Assembly (NCBI GenBank): GCA_963727545.1
Contig: CAVSGS010000007.1
Coordinates: 206,508 to 270,507, forward strand
DNA: 64,000 nt
Direction of reading: 5' to 3'
From: Flexifilum sp963727545
GTDB lineage: Bacteria; Chloroflexota; Anaerolineae; Aggregatilineales; Phototrophicaceae
Below are positions 30,584 through 39,055 of this stretch, piece after piece (positions within the stretch are counted from its first letter, which is position 1; each line of letters opens with the position of its first letter). A program made the position numbers and the translations under genes. The notes beneath the pieces are model-generated. The model saw only the letters and a list, made by a program, of their open reading frames with translations. It had not been told where the DNA came from and ran no database searches.

Positions 30584-32482
30584 CTATTGATTGGCTGCGC
30601 CGTCCGAGAAATAGAACTGCGCGGGATCCATTGTGCCGGGTGTGAAGATGATCCAGTCGGCGGTGTGATTCTGCATCACGTTCATGAAATTGTTCTTGAC
30701 GACGACCGGGTTCGGGACGCCGCCCACCGTGCCGATGGTCCACAGTTGCGTCGTGGACATCTTGACGATCTCTTTGCCGATTTCAAGCTGGCGCGCGGGA
30801 TCGGTCGTGACTTTGTACTCATCGTACAGATCCATGACTGCCTTGAACTCGTCGGTCGGTGCTTCGCCTTCCGTGCCACCGCTCTTGTACCAAATGCCGA
30901 AGGCGGGAGCCATCCACGAGCGCTCGTCGAAGGGGAACTGGTAGATCGGGTCGACCATCGGCACCAAACCGCGGTCGGTCGTCCACGTTGCCACCATCAC
31001 CTCGTTGGCGGTCGCGCGGGGCCAGTAGGCATCGCGGGTCTCGACCGTGACTTGGTTCTTGATGCCGACGTCGTTCCACGCCTGCGACACGAGTTCCCAT
31101 GCGTCGCCGGTGCCGGTCGCCGTGTTCGACGTTTCGATGTTGAGCAGAATTTCGGTGCCATCGGCGAAGGTGTAGTAGCCGTCGGCGTCCTTGGTCAAGC
31201 CGATTTCGTCGAGCAGCGACATCGCCTTTTCAGGATCGTATTCGCCGTCCACGTTGGCGATTGAGGCATCGTAGTAGGGCGAATCGGGCACGACGGTGAT
31301 CGTCTGCGGGAAGCCTTGTCCCAAGAATGCCACTTGGTTGATCTGGTCGCGGTCAATGGCGACCGACATCGCGCGGCGGAAGCGAATGTCTTGGAACAGC
31401 GTGCGGTAGTTCGGGTCGTCGTAGCTCTGGTTGAACCACAGCGTCGCGGCGGAAGCCTGCGCTTGGGGCCACATCAGCATGTGATAGTCGCCCGCTTCGG
31501 CGTTGTCTTGATAGACCGGGTACTGCGCGAGGTCGATAGCGCGCGCCTGCATACTCAGGTCGCCGGCGATACCCATCGCGTTCACGCCCGCCGTATCTTC
31601 GACGAAGTGGAAGTAAATCTTGTCGATGTAGGGGAGTTGGTTGCCGTCAGGGTCGACTGCCCAGTAGTACGGGTTGCGCTCGGCGACCATCAGGGTCGTG
31701 CCCGGTTCGTACTGCGTGATCGTCCACGCGGTCATCATCGGTTTGTCGACGTTGTAGTCGGAGGCTTTTTCTTCGAACAGGTCATAGCTGCCGGTGTCGC
31801 TGTAAGCCGGGTGGAACTGTTCCAGATAGTGCTTGGGCGCGTAGAAGCCGAAGCGCTCGAAGCCGAGGGGCCAGTTGTTGCCATGGAACGCCAAGCCGAC
31901 GGTTTCCGCCAAGCCGTTCGGGGCGGCGAAATGCAGCGTGATCGTGTTGTCGTCGACCTTTTCCAGCGTCATCGGCTCGCCGCCGACCATCCACTCGCTG
32001 TGGATCGCGGCGGTGACGTTCGGGTCGGTTTCGATAGCTTCCCACCAGAAGATCACGTCGTCGACGGTGAAGGGCACGCCGTCCGACCACTTCAGACCTT
32101 CGCGGAAGTGCAGGGTCAGCGCTTTACCGTCGTCGCTGAACGTCCACGTATCCGCCAGACCGGGCTGGATGTCTCCCGACGGGTCACGGGGCCAACGCAG
32201 CACGGGATCGTAAATGATGCGCCCGAAGGCGTGGAAGTCGCTGACGCCGCGCCAAGCCCGGTGCCAGATCCCGCCGTAAACGCCGACGCTGTCCACTGGC
32301 TCGACGACGCGCGGATTAGCAGGAAGGCGCTCTGCGACCGGCGGTAGATCGCCTGAGGCGACCAGCGCGTCCAGTTCGGGCGCTTCGTTGTAGGTCATAT
32401 CCTGTGCGGAAACGACGATACCGGAGAGGAGGACGGCGGCGAAAACGGCGGCAAGAATGACAAAGAAACGTTTATGGGACAT
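30584..32482 (-). CDS. Family 5 extracellular solute-binding protein of Opp-type importer
   Basis: A 632-residue SBP_bac_5 protein. The signal peptide (MSHKRFFVILAAVFAAVLL) ends near VVSA-QD with no lipobox cysteine. The mature part has the hallmark string TLHFREGLKWSDGVPFTVDDVIFWWE and FRRAMSVAIDRDQINQVAFLG. Length is at the upper end of the family, as in sugar-oligomer binders. It heads the leftward pectin operon, opposite the LacI gene, with GTTAGCGCTAAC operators upstream. Binding of oligogalacturonides is inferred from the lyase, kduI and kduD genes in the same direction. Confidence 0.92.
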   Translation of the reverse strand: MSHKRFFVILAAVFAAVLLSGIVVSAQDMTYNEAPELDALVASGDLPPVAERLPANPRVVEPVDSVGVYGGIWHRAWRGVSDFHAFGRIIYDPVLRWPRDPSGDIQPGLADTWTFSDDGKALTLHFREGLKWSDGVPFTVDDVIFWWEAIETDPNVTAAIHSEWMVGGEPMTLEKVDDNTITLHFAAPNGLAETVGLAFHGNNWPLGFERFGFYAPKHYLEQFHPAYSDTGSYDLFEEKASDYNVDKPMMTAWTITQYEPGTTLMVAERNPYYWAVDPDGNQLPYIDKIYFHFVEDTAGVNAMGIAGDLSMQARAIDLAQYPVYQDNAEAGDYHMLMWPQAQASAATLWFNQSYDDPNYRTLFQDIRFRRAMSVAIDRDQINQVAFLGQGFPQTITVVPDSPYYDASIANVDGEYDPEKAMSLLDEIGLTKDADGYYTFADGTEILLNIETSNTATGTGDAWELVSQAWNDVGIKNQVTVETRDAYWPRATANEVMVATWTTDRGLVPMVDPIYQFPFDERSWMAPAFGIWYKSGGTEGEAPTDEFKAVMDLYDEYKVTTDPARQLEIGKEIVKMSTTQLWTIGTVGGVPNPVVVKNNFMNVMQNHTADWIIFTPGTMDPAQFYFSDGAANQ

Positions 32483-32590
32483 ATCTTTTTCTCCAAAATA
32501 TTCATAAACCGGTCGCTAGACCACAATTCATTCACGGGTTCTCTGCGGGTGTCTGCCTACCTTTCTGTGTGCGTTGACGAGGCGGTTCAT

Positions 32591-32602
32591 GTTAGCGCTA
32601 AC
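32591..32602. promoter_or_regulatory. LacI-type operator GTTAGCGCTAAC (site 1)
   Basis: A perfect 12-base palindrome with the central CG typical of LacI/GalR family sites, 109 bases upstream of the binding-protein gene. Confidence 0.8.
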
Positions 32603-32642
32603 TCTAAGACATTCAACTGAGTCAACCTCAGATAAGCCATGC

Positions 32643-32654
32643 GTTAGCGCTGCT
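32643..32654. promoter_or_regulatory. LacI-type operator variant (site 2)
   Basis: GTTAGCGCTGCT keeps the left half and core of the operator but not the right half. It lies between sites 1 and 3 and may be a weak site. Confidence 0.45.
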
Positions 32655-32706
32655 TTGAACCGTTCACTGGCTGCTGCTGCTTGACTGAATGTCTGTATAT
32701 CGCCGG

Positions 32707-32718
32707 GTTAGCGCTAAC
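32707..32718. promoter_or_regulatory. LacI-type operator GTTAGCGCTAAC (site 3)
   Basis: A second perfect copy of the 12-base palindrome. Its centre is 116 bases from site 1, close to eleven helical turns, so both sites face the same side of the DNA. Confidence 0.8.
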
Positions 32719-33000
32719 GTAATTCAGGCAAGCAAAAACTGCAATATATTATTTTCATTCTAGGGGCATAGCATAATTTTGTCAATCAATTGCCGGGGCG
32801 CGCTCTTGCTCGACGCGATCCAGCGCAGCGCTGCCGAAGTATTACTGGGGTTAGAAAAGTGGTTAAGAGGTTATAAAATTCCTTAAAATGCCTTGATGAG
32901 ATAGCGATCGCGTTCTGCCCCGATGCCCTTGTCTGCGTAACCACCCGTGCTGCTGACCAATTTTCAGCGCCAATGGTACTTGCGTCTCCTCTAAAGCTGG

Positions 33001-33012
33001 GTTAGCGTTAAC
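33001..33012. promoter_or_regulatory. LacI-type operator variant near the lacI-family gene (site 4)
   Basis: GTTAGCGTTAAC differs from the perfect palindrome by one base. It lies 51 bases upstream of the regulator start, well placed for autoregulation. Confidence 0.65.
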
Positions 33013-33062
33013 GTGTAACGCAATGGTCAAATCGAGGATTCACGCCGCCGGCACAGCAGATC

Positions 33063-34067
33063 ATGTCAAAACGTCACCAGCGAGTCACGATTGAGGATGT
33101 TGCCCGGGAAGCGGGCGTTTCGATGATGACCGTTTCGCGGGTCATCAACGGAAAAGGGCGGGTGAGCGACGATACCCGCGAGTACGTCCGCGAGATCGCC
33201 GCGCGGCTGGGGTATCGCCCGAACCGTGCTGCCCGCACGTTGGTGACCAATCGCACGATGATGGTCGGCTTTGTCGTGCCCGACATCACCAACCCCTATT
33301 TCTCCGAGATTTTTCTCGGCGCCGAGGAAGTCTTCTGGCAAGAGGGCTACAACGTCCTCGTTGCCAATTCCAATGAAACCCCCGCTCGTGAGCGAGCGGT
33401 GCTGGCGCAGTTTGACGAAGCGACCATCGATGGGCTGATCGTCTGTAGTTCGCGGTTGTCCAACAAAGTTTTGTTCCCGCTGTTGCAGCGTCATCCGGTG
33501 GTCGTGACCATCAATCGCCGCCCGCCGGACGAAGTCGCCAGCGTGGTCGCGGCGCGTTACCGGCAGGGCGCTGTTCCGCTGATGGCGGCGCATTATCTCT
33601 ATCAAACCGGACGGCGTCGGATCGGTTTCCTCAGTCTGAAGCACAGCTCGCAGTTTCTTTCGATCCGCGACTTCATCCGCGAATTGGGGGCGGATGGCAT
33701 CGAAGCCCGCCGTGAGTGGTGCGTCTCCTGTTTCCCGACGTGGCAAGACGGCTATCAACATGGGCATCAACTGCTGCACGCGCATCCTGAGATCGATGCC
33801 GTGATCGGTGGCAACGATTTGACGGCGTTAGGAGTCATGCAAGCCGCCAAAGAACTAGGGCGCACCATCCCCGACGATTTGGCGATCACCGGCGTTGACG
33901 ATATTTTGCTGGCGTCCCAAGTGACCCCGCCGCTGACAACTTATCGCGTGCCTAAGCGCCAGATGGGGGCAGAGGCGGCACAGCTGCTCTTGCAGCGAAT
34001 GCAGGGCGATTTGACGCATCGTGAGTTCACTTACGACGCCGAACTCGTCGTTCGCGGCAGCGCCTAA
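33063..34067 (+). CDS. LacI/GalR family transcriptional regulator of the pectin regulon
   Basis: A 334-residue repressor. Residues 8-30 form the helix-turn-helix (TIEDVAREAGVSMMTVSRVINGKG), followed by the hinge helix (YRPNRAARTLVT) and a periplasmic-binding-protein-like ligand domain (MMVGFVVPDITNPYFSEIF, then GGNDLTALGVMQAAKELG and VPKRQMGAEAAQLLLQRM). It is divergent from the oligosaccharide importer and surrounded by its probable operators. The inducer is presumably a pectin-derived intermediate such as an unsaturated oligogalacturonide or KDG, which is inference. Confidence 0.93.
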   Translation: MSKRHQRVTIEDVAREAGVSMMTVSRVINGKGRVSDDTREYVREIAARLGYRPNRAARTLVTNRTMMVGFVVPDITNPYFSEIFLGAEEVFWQEGYNVLVANSNETPARERAVLAQFDEATIDGLIVCSSRLSNKVLFPLLQRHPVVVTINRRPPDEVASVVAARYRQGAVPLMAAHYLYQTGRRRIGFLSLKHSSQFLSIRDFIRELGADGIEARREWCVSCFPTWQDGYQHGHQLLHAHPEIDAVIGGNDLTALGVMQAAKELGRTIPDDLAITGVDDILLASQVTPPLTTYRVPKRQMGAEAAQLLLQRMQGDLTHREFTYDAELVVRGSA

Positions 34068-34180
34068 GTACGCCAATTTAGAACAAAATCGGCGCTGGAT
34101 ACGTAGTTCATTGTGGGCAAGATCGTCACGACCCGGGTATGATCTCGCCTATAGACGAAACGCAGAAGCGAGGCGAAACG

Positions 34181-35014
34181 ATGTCCTATTCAGCCGAAAT
34201 CAGCCGTGCGAACCCCAGTATGTTTCTGTTCATGATCGACCGCTCCGGCTCGATGTCCGATCCCTTTGGCGGTGGTGGTGGCAAAAAAGATCAAAAAGTC
34301 GCCGATGCCATCAACAATCTTATTTTTAACCTGACCATCAAATGCGCCAAATCCGAAGGCGTGCGCGATTATTATCACGTTGGCGTCTTGGGCTACGGCG
34401 AAAAAGTCGGCTCGGCGCTCGGTGGGGCGTTGGCGGAGAGCAACCTCGCGCCGATCAGCGTGATCGCCGATGCGCCGGAGCGCATCGAGGAACGGACGAA
34501 AAAAGTCGACGATGGCGCGGGCGGTATCGTCGAGCAGAAGATCCGCTTCCCGATCTGGTTCAGCCCGGTCTCGAAGGGTGGCACGCCGATGTGCGAGGCG
34601 CTGCGCAAAGCCAAAGCCATCGTCGAGGGCTGGCTCGCCGAGCATCCCGACTGCTTCCCGCCGATCGTGATCAACATCACCGACGGCGAGTCGACCGATG
34701 GCAACCCCCTCAAAGCTGCCGAAGCCCTCAGGACGCTGCACAGCAGCGACGGCGACGTCTTACTGTTCAACGTTCATCTGTCGTCGGCGCGCTCGTCGCC
34801 CTTCGAATTCCCCAGCAGCGAGACCGAACTACCCGATCAGTACGCTAAGCAGTTGTTCAATATGTCGAGTCCGCTGCCGGAGCATCTGCGCGATGCGGCG
34901 GCGCAGGAGGGCTACGCCATCTCGGAGCACTCGCGCGGCTTCGTCTTCAACGCCGACATCGTCTCGGTGATCCGCTTCCTCGACATCGGCACGCGACCGA
35001 GCAATCTCCGTTAG
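34181..35014 (+). CDS. TerY-like von Willebrand factor A domain protein
   Basis: A 277-residue cytoplasmic vWA protein. A complete MIDAS metal site is visible: Asp20-x-Ser22-x-Ser24 in MIDRSGSMSDP, Thr135 in SKGGTPMCEAL, and Asp168 in NITDGESTDG. A glycine-rich loop follows the first strand. TerY-like vWA proteins bind metal and mediate protein interaction, and in TerY-P triads they sit beside a PP2C phosphatase and a kinase, exactly as here. The ATG with GAGGCG upstream was preferred over one 14 codons earlier. The next gene starts four bases after the stop. Role in stress or phospho-signalling is inferred from this context. Confidence 0.88.
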   Translation: MSYSAEISRANPSMFLFMIDRSGSMSDPFGGGGGKKDQKVADAINNLIFNLTIKCAKSEGVRDYYHVGVLGYGEKVGSALGGALAESNLAPISVIADAPERIEERTKKVDDGAGGIVEQKIRFPIWFSPVSKGGTPMCEALRKAKAIVEGWLAEHPDCFPPIVINITDGESTDGNPLKAAEALRTLHSSDGDVLLFNVHLSSARSSPFEFPSSETELPDQYAKQLFNMSSPLPEHLRDAAAQEGYAISEHSRGFVFNADIVSVIRFLDIGTRPSNLR

Positions 35015-35018
35015 CGCG

Positions 35019-35756
35019 ATGCAGATCAGCCGCGATATTTTCTGGCTGCAAAAGGCGGGCAATGCCGAGCACGAGTACGAGGACGCCTACGCCATTTCCT
35101 CGCCCAAGCCGGATCGGCTGCGCGAGTTTCGCTGCGCGGTTGCCGACGGTGCGACCGAAACCTCGTTTTCCCGCTCGTGGGCGGAGATTTTAGCGGGCAC
35201 CTTTGCGCTGGGCGGGTTGGATCGGGTGACGCCCCCGGTGCTGGCGCCGCTGGCGGCTGCATGGCGTGCCAAGATCGACGCGGACTCGCTGCCTTGGTAT
35301 GCGCAAGCCAAGTTGGAGCAGGGGGCGTTCTCCTCGCTGATCGGGTTGACGCTGCGCGCGAACGGGGCATGGCGGGCGCTCTGCGTCGGCGATAGCTGCC
35401 TATTTCACGTTCGCCCGTATCAAGCGATCTGGGCGTTCCCTTATTATCAATCGGAGCAGTTCGGCAATCGCCCGCTGCTGATCTCGACTGATGCGGCGGT
35501 CAATGGCGGAGTGCAGCCGCAGAGGGTGCGCGGTCGCTGGCAAGACGGCGACTTTTTCCTGCTGATGACCGACGCGCTGGCGAATTTCTTCATTAGTCAG
35601 CCCCGGTTGCGCCGCCAACTGGTCGCTGCGACAACTCAAGCGCAGTTCGAGCAGATCGTGACACAGGCGCGCGCCGATCGGCTCCTGCGCAACGACGACG
35701 TGACCTATCTGAAGGTCTGCCCGTCAGTCGGAGACCTGCAGCGTGGCGAAAGTTAG
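35019..35756 (+). CDS. PP2C-like serine/threonine phosphatase of the triad
   Basis: A 245-residue PP2C-family phosphatase. Metal-binding motifs are present: EYEDAY near the N-terminus, VADGATETSFS near residue 42, CVGDSC near 125, MTDALANFF near 185, and RNDDVTYLKV near 225. It is shorter than classical PP2C (about 250-300), as in TerY-P phosphatases. Its end overlaps the kinase start by 14 bases, which implies translational coupling. It probably removes phosphates placed by the adjoining kinase, perhaps on the vWA protein; this partner relation is inferred from the family. Confidence 0.85.
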   Translation: MQISRDIFWLQKAGNAEHEYEDAYAISSPKPDRLREFRCAVADGATETSFSRSWAEILAGTFALGGLDRVTPPVLAPLAAAWRAKIDADSLPWYAQAKLEQGAFSSLIGLTLRANGAWRALCVGDSCLFHVRPYQAIWAFPYYQSEQFGNRPLLISTDAAVNGGVQPQRVRGRWQDGDFFLLMTDALANFFISQPRLRRQLVAATTQAQFEQIVTQARADRLLRNDDVTYLKVCPSVGDLQRGES

Positions 35757-37497
35757 CTCGTGGGCGAACCCCAACGAATATGTCGAGGCACTGCAAGCAC
35801 CCAGTCGGGCTTTTTCCGACCCGGTGCTCAAACAAGCCCACATTATCACCAATCGCTTCGGGCTGCCGCGTCCGATCTCTGGCAATTTCGCCACCGTCTT
35901 TGAGGTTGAAACCGAGCAGGGCAAGGCGGCGGTGCGCTGCTTCATGCGCGAGGTTACCAATCAGCAGGAGCGCTACGCCGCCATTGCCGCCCACCTCAAG
36001 CAGCGATCGCTGCCTTTCATGGTCAATTTCGAGTATCTGCCGGAGGGGATTCGCGTGCGCGGCGGCTGGTATCCGATCCTCAAAATGGATTGGGCGGACG
36101 GCATCCGGCTTGATACCTACATCGAGCAGCACCTCGACGATGCGCCGCGCCTGCGCCGCCTCGCCGACCAGTGGATCGCGGTCTGTCGCGATCTGCGCGC
36201 CGCCCAAATCGCGCACGGCGATTTGCAGCACGGCAACATCCTCGTCACCGACGCCGACACCATCACGCTGATCGACTACGACGACATGATCGTCCCCGGC
36301 GCGCTCGGCTTGGAGACCCGCGAGTTGGGTCACCGGCATTATCAGCATCCTTCGCGCGCAGCGGATCGGCGCATCAATGCGGACAATTTCACCCAAATCG
36401 ACAACTTCTCCAGCATCGTGATCGGCGTGTCGCTGCTGGCGCTCTCGCTCGATCCCTCGCTTTGGGCGCAGACCGGGGCAGGGGACGAACGCTTGCTCTT
36501 TCGGGATGTCGATTACGCCGTGCCGGAGGATTCGACCGCGCTGCATCTGCTCACCGAGCACGCCGATTCGCGGCTGCGTGCCATCGGGCAGACCCTGTTG
36601 ACGGCGGTCACTGCGCCGTCTTATCTCGACGTGCCGCCGCTGCTGCGCAGTCCTTTGGAGAACAACACCAGCCGCGCCAAGTCATGGCTGGTCGAGCGGA
36701 TTTTCGCTGCTGCCCCCGCGCCCCCGCTGCCAACGACGGAGCCGGAACCGTCCACCACCAAGCCGGATTCGTGGGTCTTCGACTATCTCACCGACGAAGC
36801 CGAAACGCCCGCTGCTCCCGGCTTCAGCGACGACTTTCTGCAGCAGGAGCGCCAAGCGATCGACCACGCCTTCGCCGAGTCGATCTGGCACCGGGCGGAC
36901 TGGCTGGCACCAGCCTACTTGCTGATCGCGCTGATGATCCGTTTCCCGGATTACCCGGTCGTCCGGGACAAGCATCGCCGTGAAGCGCAGTATCACAGCC
37001 TCGACGATCAGGTTGCGGTGGCGCTCGCCAACCGCAAACGCTTCTCGCGCGCGATTGTCGAGGCGGATCACGCCTATCAGCAGGAAGTTCGCGCGCTCGA
37101 ACTTCGCCTCGCCCGGCTCGCGGACGATCTTCAGTACGCCCGCGCCAAGGAAGCCCGCGAACTCGTCCACATCGAGCGTGTTCTCAATGATCCGGCGGCT
37201 GAGTCGGCACTGTCGGTCGATGATTTACGCGCTCGTGAGCGACAATACGGCGCAGCGCGGCTTCAGCTTGAACAACAGCAGCATGAGGCTCAGACCGAGT
37301 TGGATCGCGTCCGGCGTGACTCCGAGCATCTGGCGCGCGTCAAGCAGCTGCGCGCTGAATTCGTCACCAGCGAGCATGATCTCGCCGCCCTGCGTCGCGA
37401 GCACGCCCAAATGCGCGCCGAACTCGATCTGTATGCTCGCATCACCCGGCGTGATCTCTGGTGGGCTGCGCTGCGGAACTGGCTGATCGACCAATAA
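35743..37497 (+). CDS. Atypical protein kinase with C-terminal coiled coil (triad kinase)
   Basis: A 584-residue protein. Residues 30-290 are a kinase-like fold: glycine loop SGNFATVFEV (46-55), a beta-3 strand AAVRCF where Arg65 occupies the usual lysine place, catalytic loop HGDLQHGN (158-165), and metal motif DYDD (178-181). A proline-rich linker (about 325-345) follows, then a helix with two hydrophobic turns (LAPAYLLIALMIRF) and a long charged coiled coil (about 430-565). Kinases of TerY-P triads carry such C-terminal helical parts. The Arg for Lys change may be a family trait; whether it is active needs a test. Third gene of the triad operon. Confidence 0.82.
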   Translation: MAKVSSWANPNEYVEALQAPSRAFSDPVLKQAHIITNRFGLPRPISGNFATVFEVETEQGKAAVRCFMREVTNQQERYAAIAAHLKQRSLPFMVNFEYLPEGIRVRGGWYPILKMDWADGIRLDTYIEQHLDDAPRLRRLADQWIAVCRDLRAAQIAHGDLQHGNILVTDADTITLIDYDDMIVPGALGLETRELGHRHYQHPSRAADRRINADNFTQIDNFSSIVIGVSLLALSLDPSLWAQTGAGDERLLFRDVDYAVPEDSTALHLLTEHADSRLRAIGQTLLTAVTAPSYLDVPPLLRSPLENNTSRAKSWLVERIFAAAPAPPLPTTEPEPSTTKPDSWVFDYLTDEAETPAAPGFSDDFLQQERQAIDHAFAESIWHRADWLAPAYLLIALMIRFPDYPVVRDKHRREAQYHSLDDQVAVALANRKRFSRAIVEADHAYQQEVRALELRLARLADDLQYARAKEARELVHIERVLNDPAAESALSVDDLRARERQYGAARLQLEQQQHEAQTELDRVRRDSEHLARVKQLRAEFVTSEHDLAALRREHAQMRAELDLYARITRRDLWWAALRNWLIDQ

Positions 37498-37611
37498 CTC
37501 ACCGTAACCACGACGAATCACCTCGCAGTATGTGACGTTATTCACTGATGGATCCCCGCCTGCCGCGTTAAAATGAAGTATGCGCTTATTCGAATACTTG
37601 AGGTGGGAAAT

Positions 37612-39043
37612 ATGGATGCGTTGACCCTAGCGCGATTGCAGTTTGGGATCACTACGGTCTATCACTTCTTTTTTGTTCCGCTCACCCTTGGACTTTCCAT
37701 TCTCGTTGCCGTGATGCAGACGATCTACGTCGTCAAGGGCGATGAAAAGTACAAGGATATGGCGAAGTTTTGGGGCAAGCTCCTGCTCATCAACTTTGCG
37801 ATGGGTGTCGTCACCGGCATTGTGCAGGAATTCCAGTTCGGCATGAACTGGTCGGAATATTCTCGCTTTGTCGGCGACATCTTCGGCGCGCCGCTCGCTA
37901 TCGAAGCGTTAGTCGCCTTTTTCATCGAGTTCGACCTTCCTCGGCGTTTGGATTTTCGGCTGGGACAAGCTGTCCAAGCGCGTCCACCTCGCCGCGATCT
38001 GGCTGGTCGCCATTGCCGCCAACGTCTCGGCGTTCTGGATTTTGGTCGCCAATGCCTTCATGCAGAATCCGGTCGGCTATACGATCGCTGCCAGTGGTCG
38101 CGCCGAGATGACCGATTTCTTCGCCTTGATCAAGAACCCTAACGTGTGGCTGGAATTCCCGCACGTTGCGCTCGGTGGACTCACAACCGGCGCGTTCTTC
38201 ATCTTGGGGATCAGCGCGTTTCACCTGCTGCGCAATCGACCGGGACAAAAGGAAGCCTTCCGCGCTTCGGCTCGGCTTGGCTTGATCGTCGGTACGGTTG
38301 CGGTGCTGCTGACGATGGGCTTCGGGCACATTCAAGGGCAGCGAATGGCGGACACGCAGCCGATGAAATTGGCATCGGCGGAAGGCTTGTGGGAGTCGGA
38401 AGACCCGGCAGGTCTGTCCATGTTCCAAATCGGCAACGAGAAGGATCGCACCTCGATCATCAACATCCGCATTCCCTCGCTGCTCAGCTTCCTGTCCTAC
38501 AACACCTTTGACGGTAAGGTTCAAGGCATCAATGAACTGCAAGCCCAGTACGAGCAGCAGTATGGTCCCGGCGACTACGTGCCGCCCGCCATCTGGCTGA
38601 CCTACTGGAGCTTCCGCGCGATGGTCGGTGCGGGCGCGCTGATGTTCCTGCTGGGGCTGATTGGCTTGTATTTCTCGTACCGCCATCAGTTGGACGTCAG
38701 CAAGGCGAAATGGCTGCTTCGGATCTTGGTGGTCGCGCTGTTCCTGCCGTATCTCGCCAACACGACCGGCTGGATGCTGACCGAGGTTGGGCGTCAACCG
38801 TGGATCGTGCAGGGCTTGATGACCGTCGATAAGGCGGTTTCACCGGGCGTCACCCCCGGCATGCTGCTGATTTCGCTGATCGGCTTCACGCTGGTTTACG
38901 GTGCGCTGATGGTCGCTGACGTCTACCTACTTCAGAAATTCGCCCGCCAAGACCTCGACGGCAGCGACCAGATTCCGTGGGTCGGTGGCGATGATTCGTC
39001 GCAATCGACCGGAAAGTCGTCGCGCTACGAAGGTGCCTACTAA
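37612..39043 (+). CDS. cydA: Cytochrome bd ubiquinol oxidase subunit I (one frameshift)
   Basis: About 476 residues after correction. The start MDALTLARLQFGITTVYHFFF gives the haem-ligand histidine near residue 18, and GHIQGQRMADTQPMKLASAEG is the subunit I signature. The quinol-binding Q-loop is short. An extra T at 37930-37931 breaks the gene; removing it gives IESTFLGVWIFGWDKLSKRV, a strongly conserved stretch. The ATG has AGGTGGG upstream; an earlier ATG 13 codons upstream is less likely. It heads cydABDC and encodes the oxygen-reducing subunit of a high-affinity terminal oxidase in the membrane. Confidence 0.93.
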
Positions 39044-39055
39044 AGGGGAAGCCTC

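Larger units (their letters stand above)
32483..33062. promoter_or_regulatory. Divergent regulatory region between binding protein and LacI genes
   Basis: This 580-base gap holds no gene on either strand. It contains two perfect LacI-type operators, two variants, and A/T-rich stretches (around 32735-32785 and 32860-32890) suited to promoters. The spread of operators over about 420 bases could allow DNA looping. Exact -10 and -35 boxes were not assigned. Confidence 0.7.

Noticed and set aside
30104..31264. Open frame of 386 codons on the plus strand across two genes
   Set aside because: Covers parts of the OppB and binding-protein genes in antisense, including the intercistronic hairpin; not a plausible gene.
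37900..37960. Programmed +1 frameshift in cydA
   Set aside because: No slippery sequence or stimulatory structure typical of recoding was seen; the extra T in TT matches the general indel pattern of the window.
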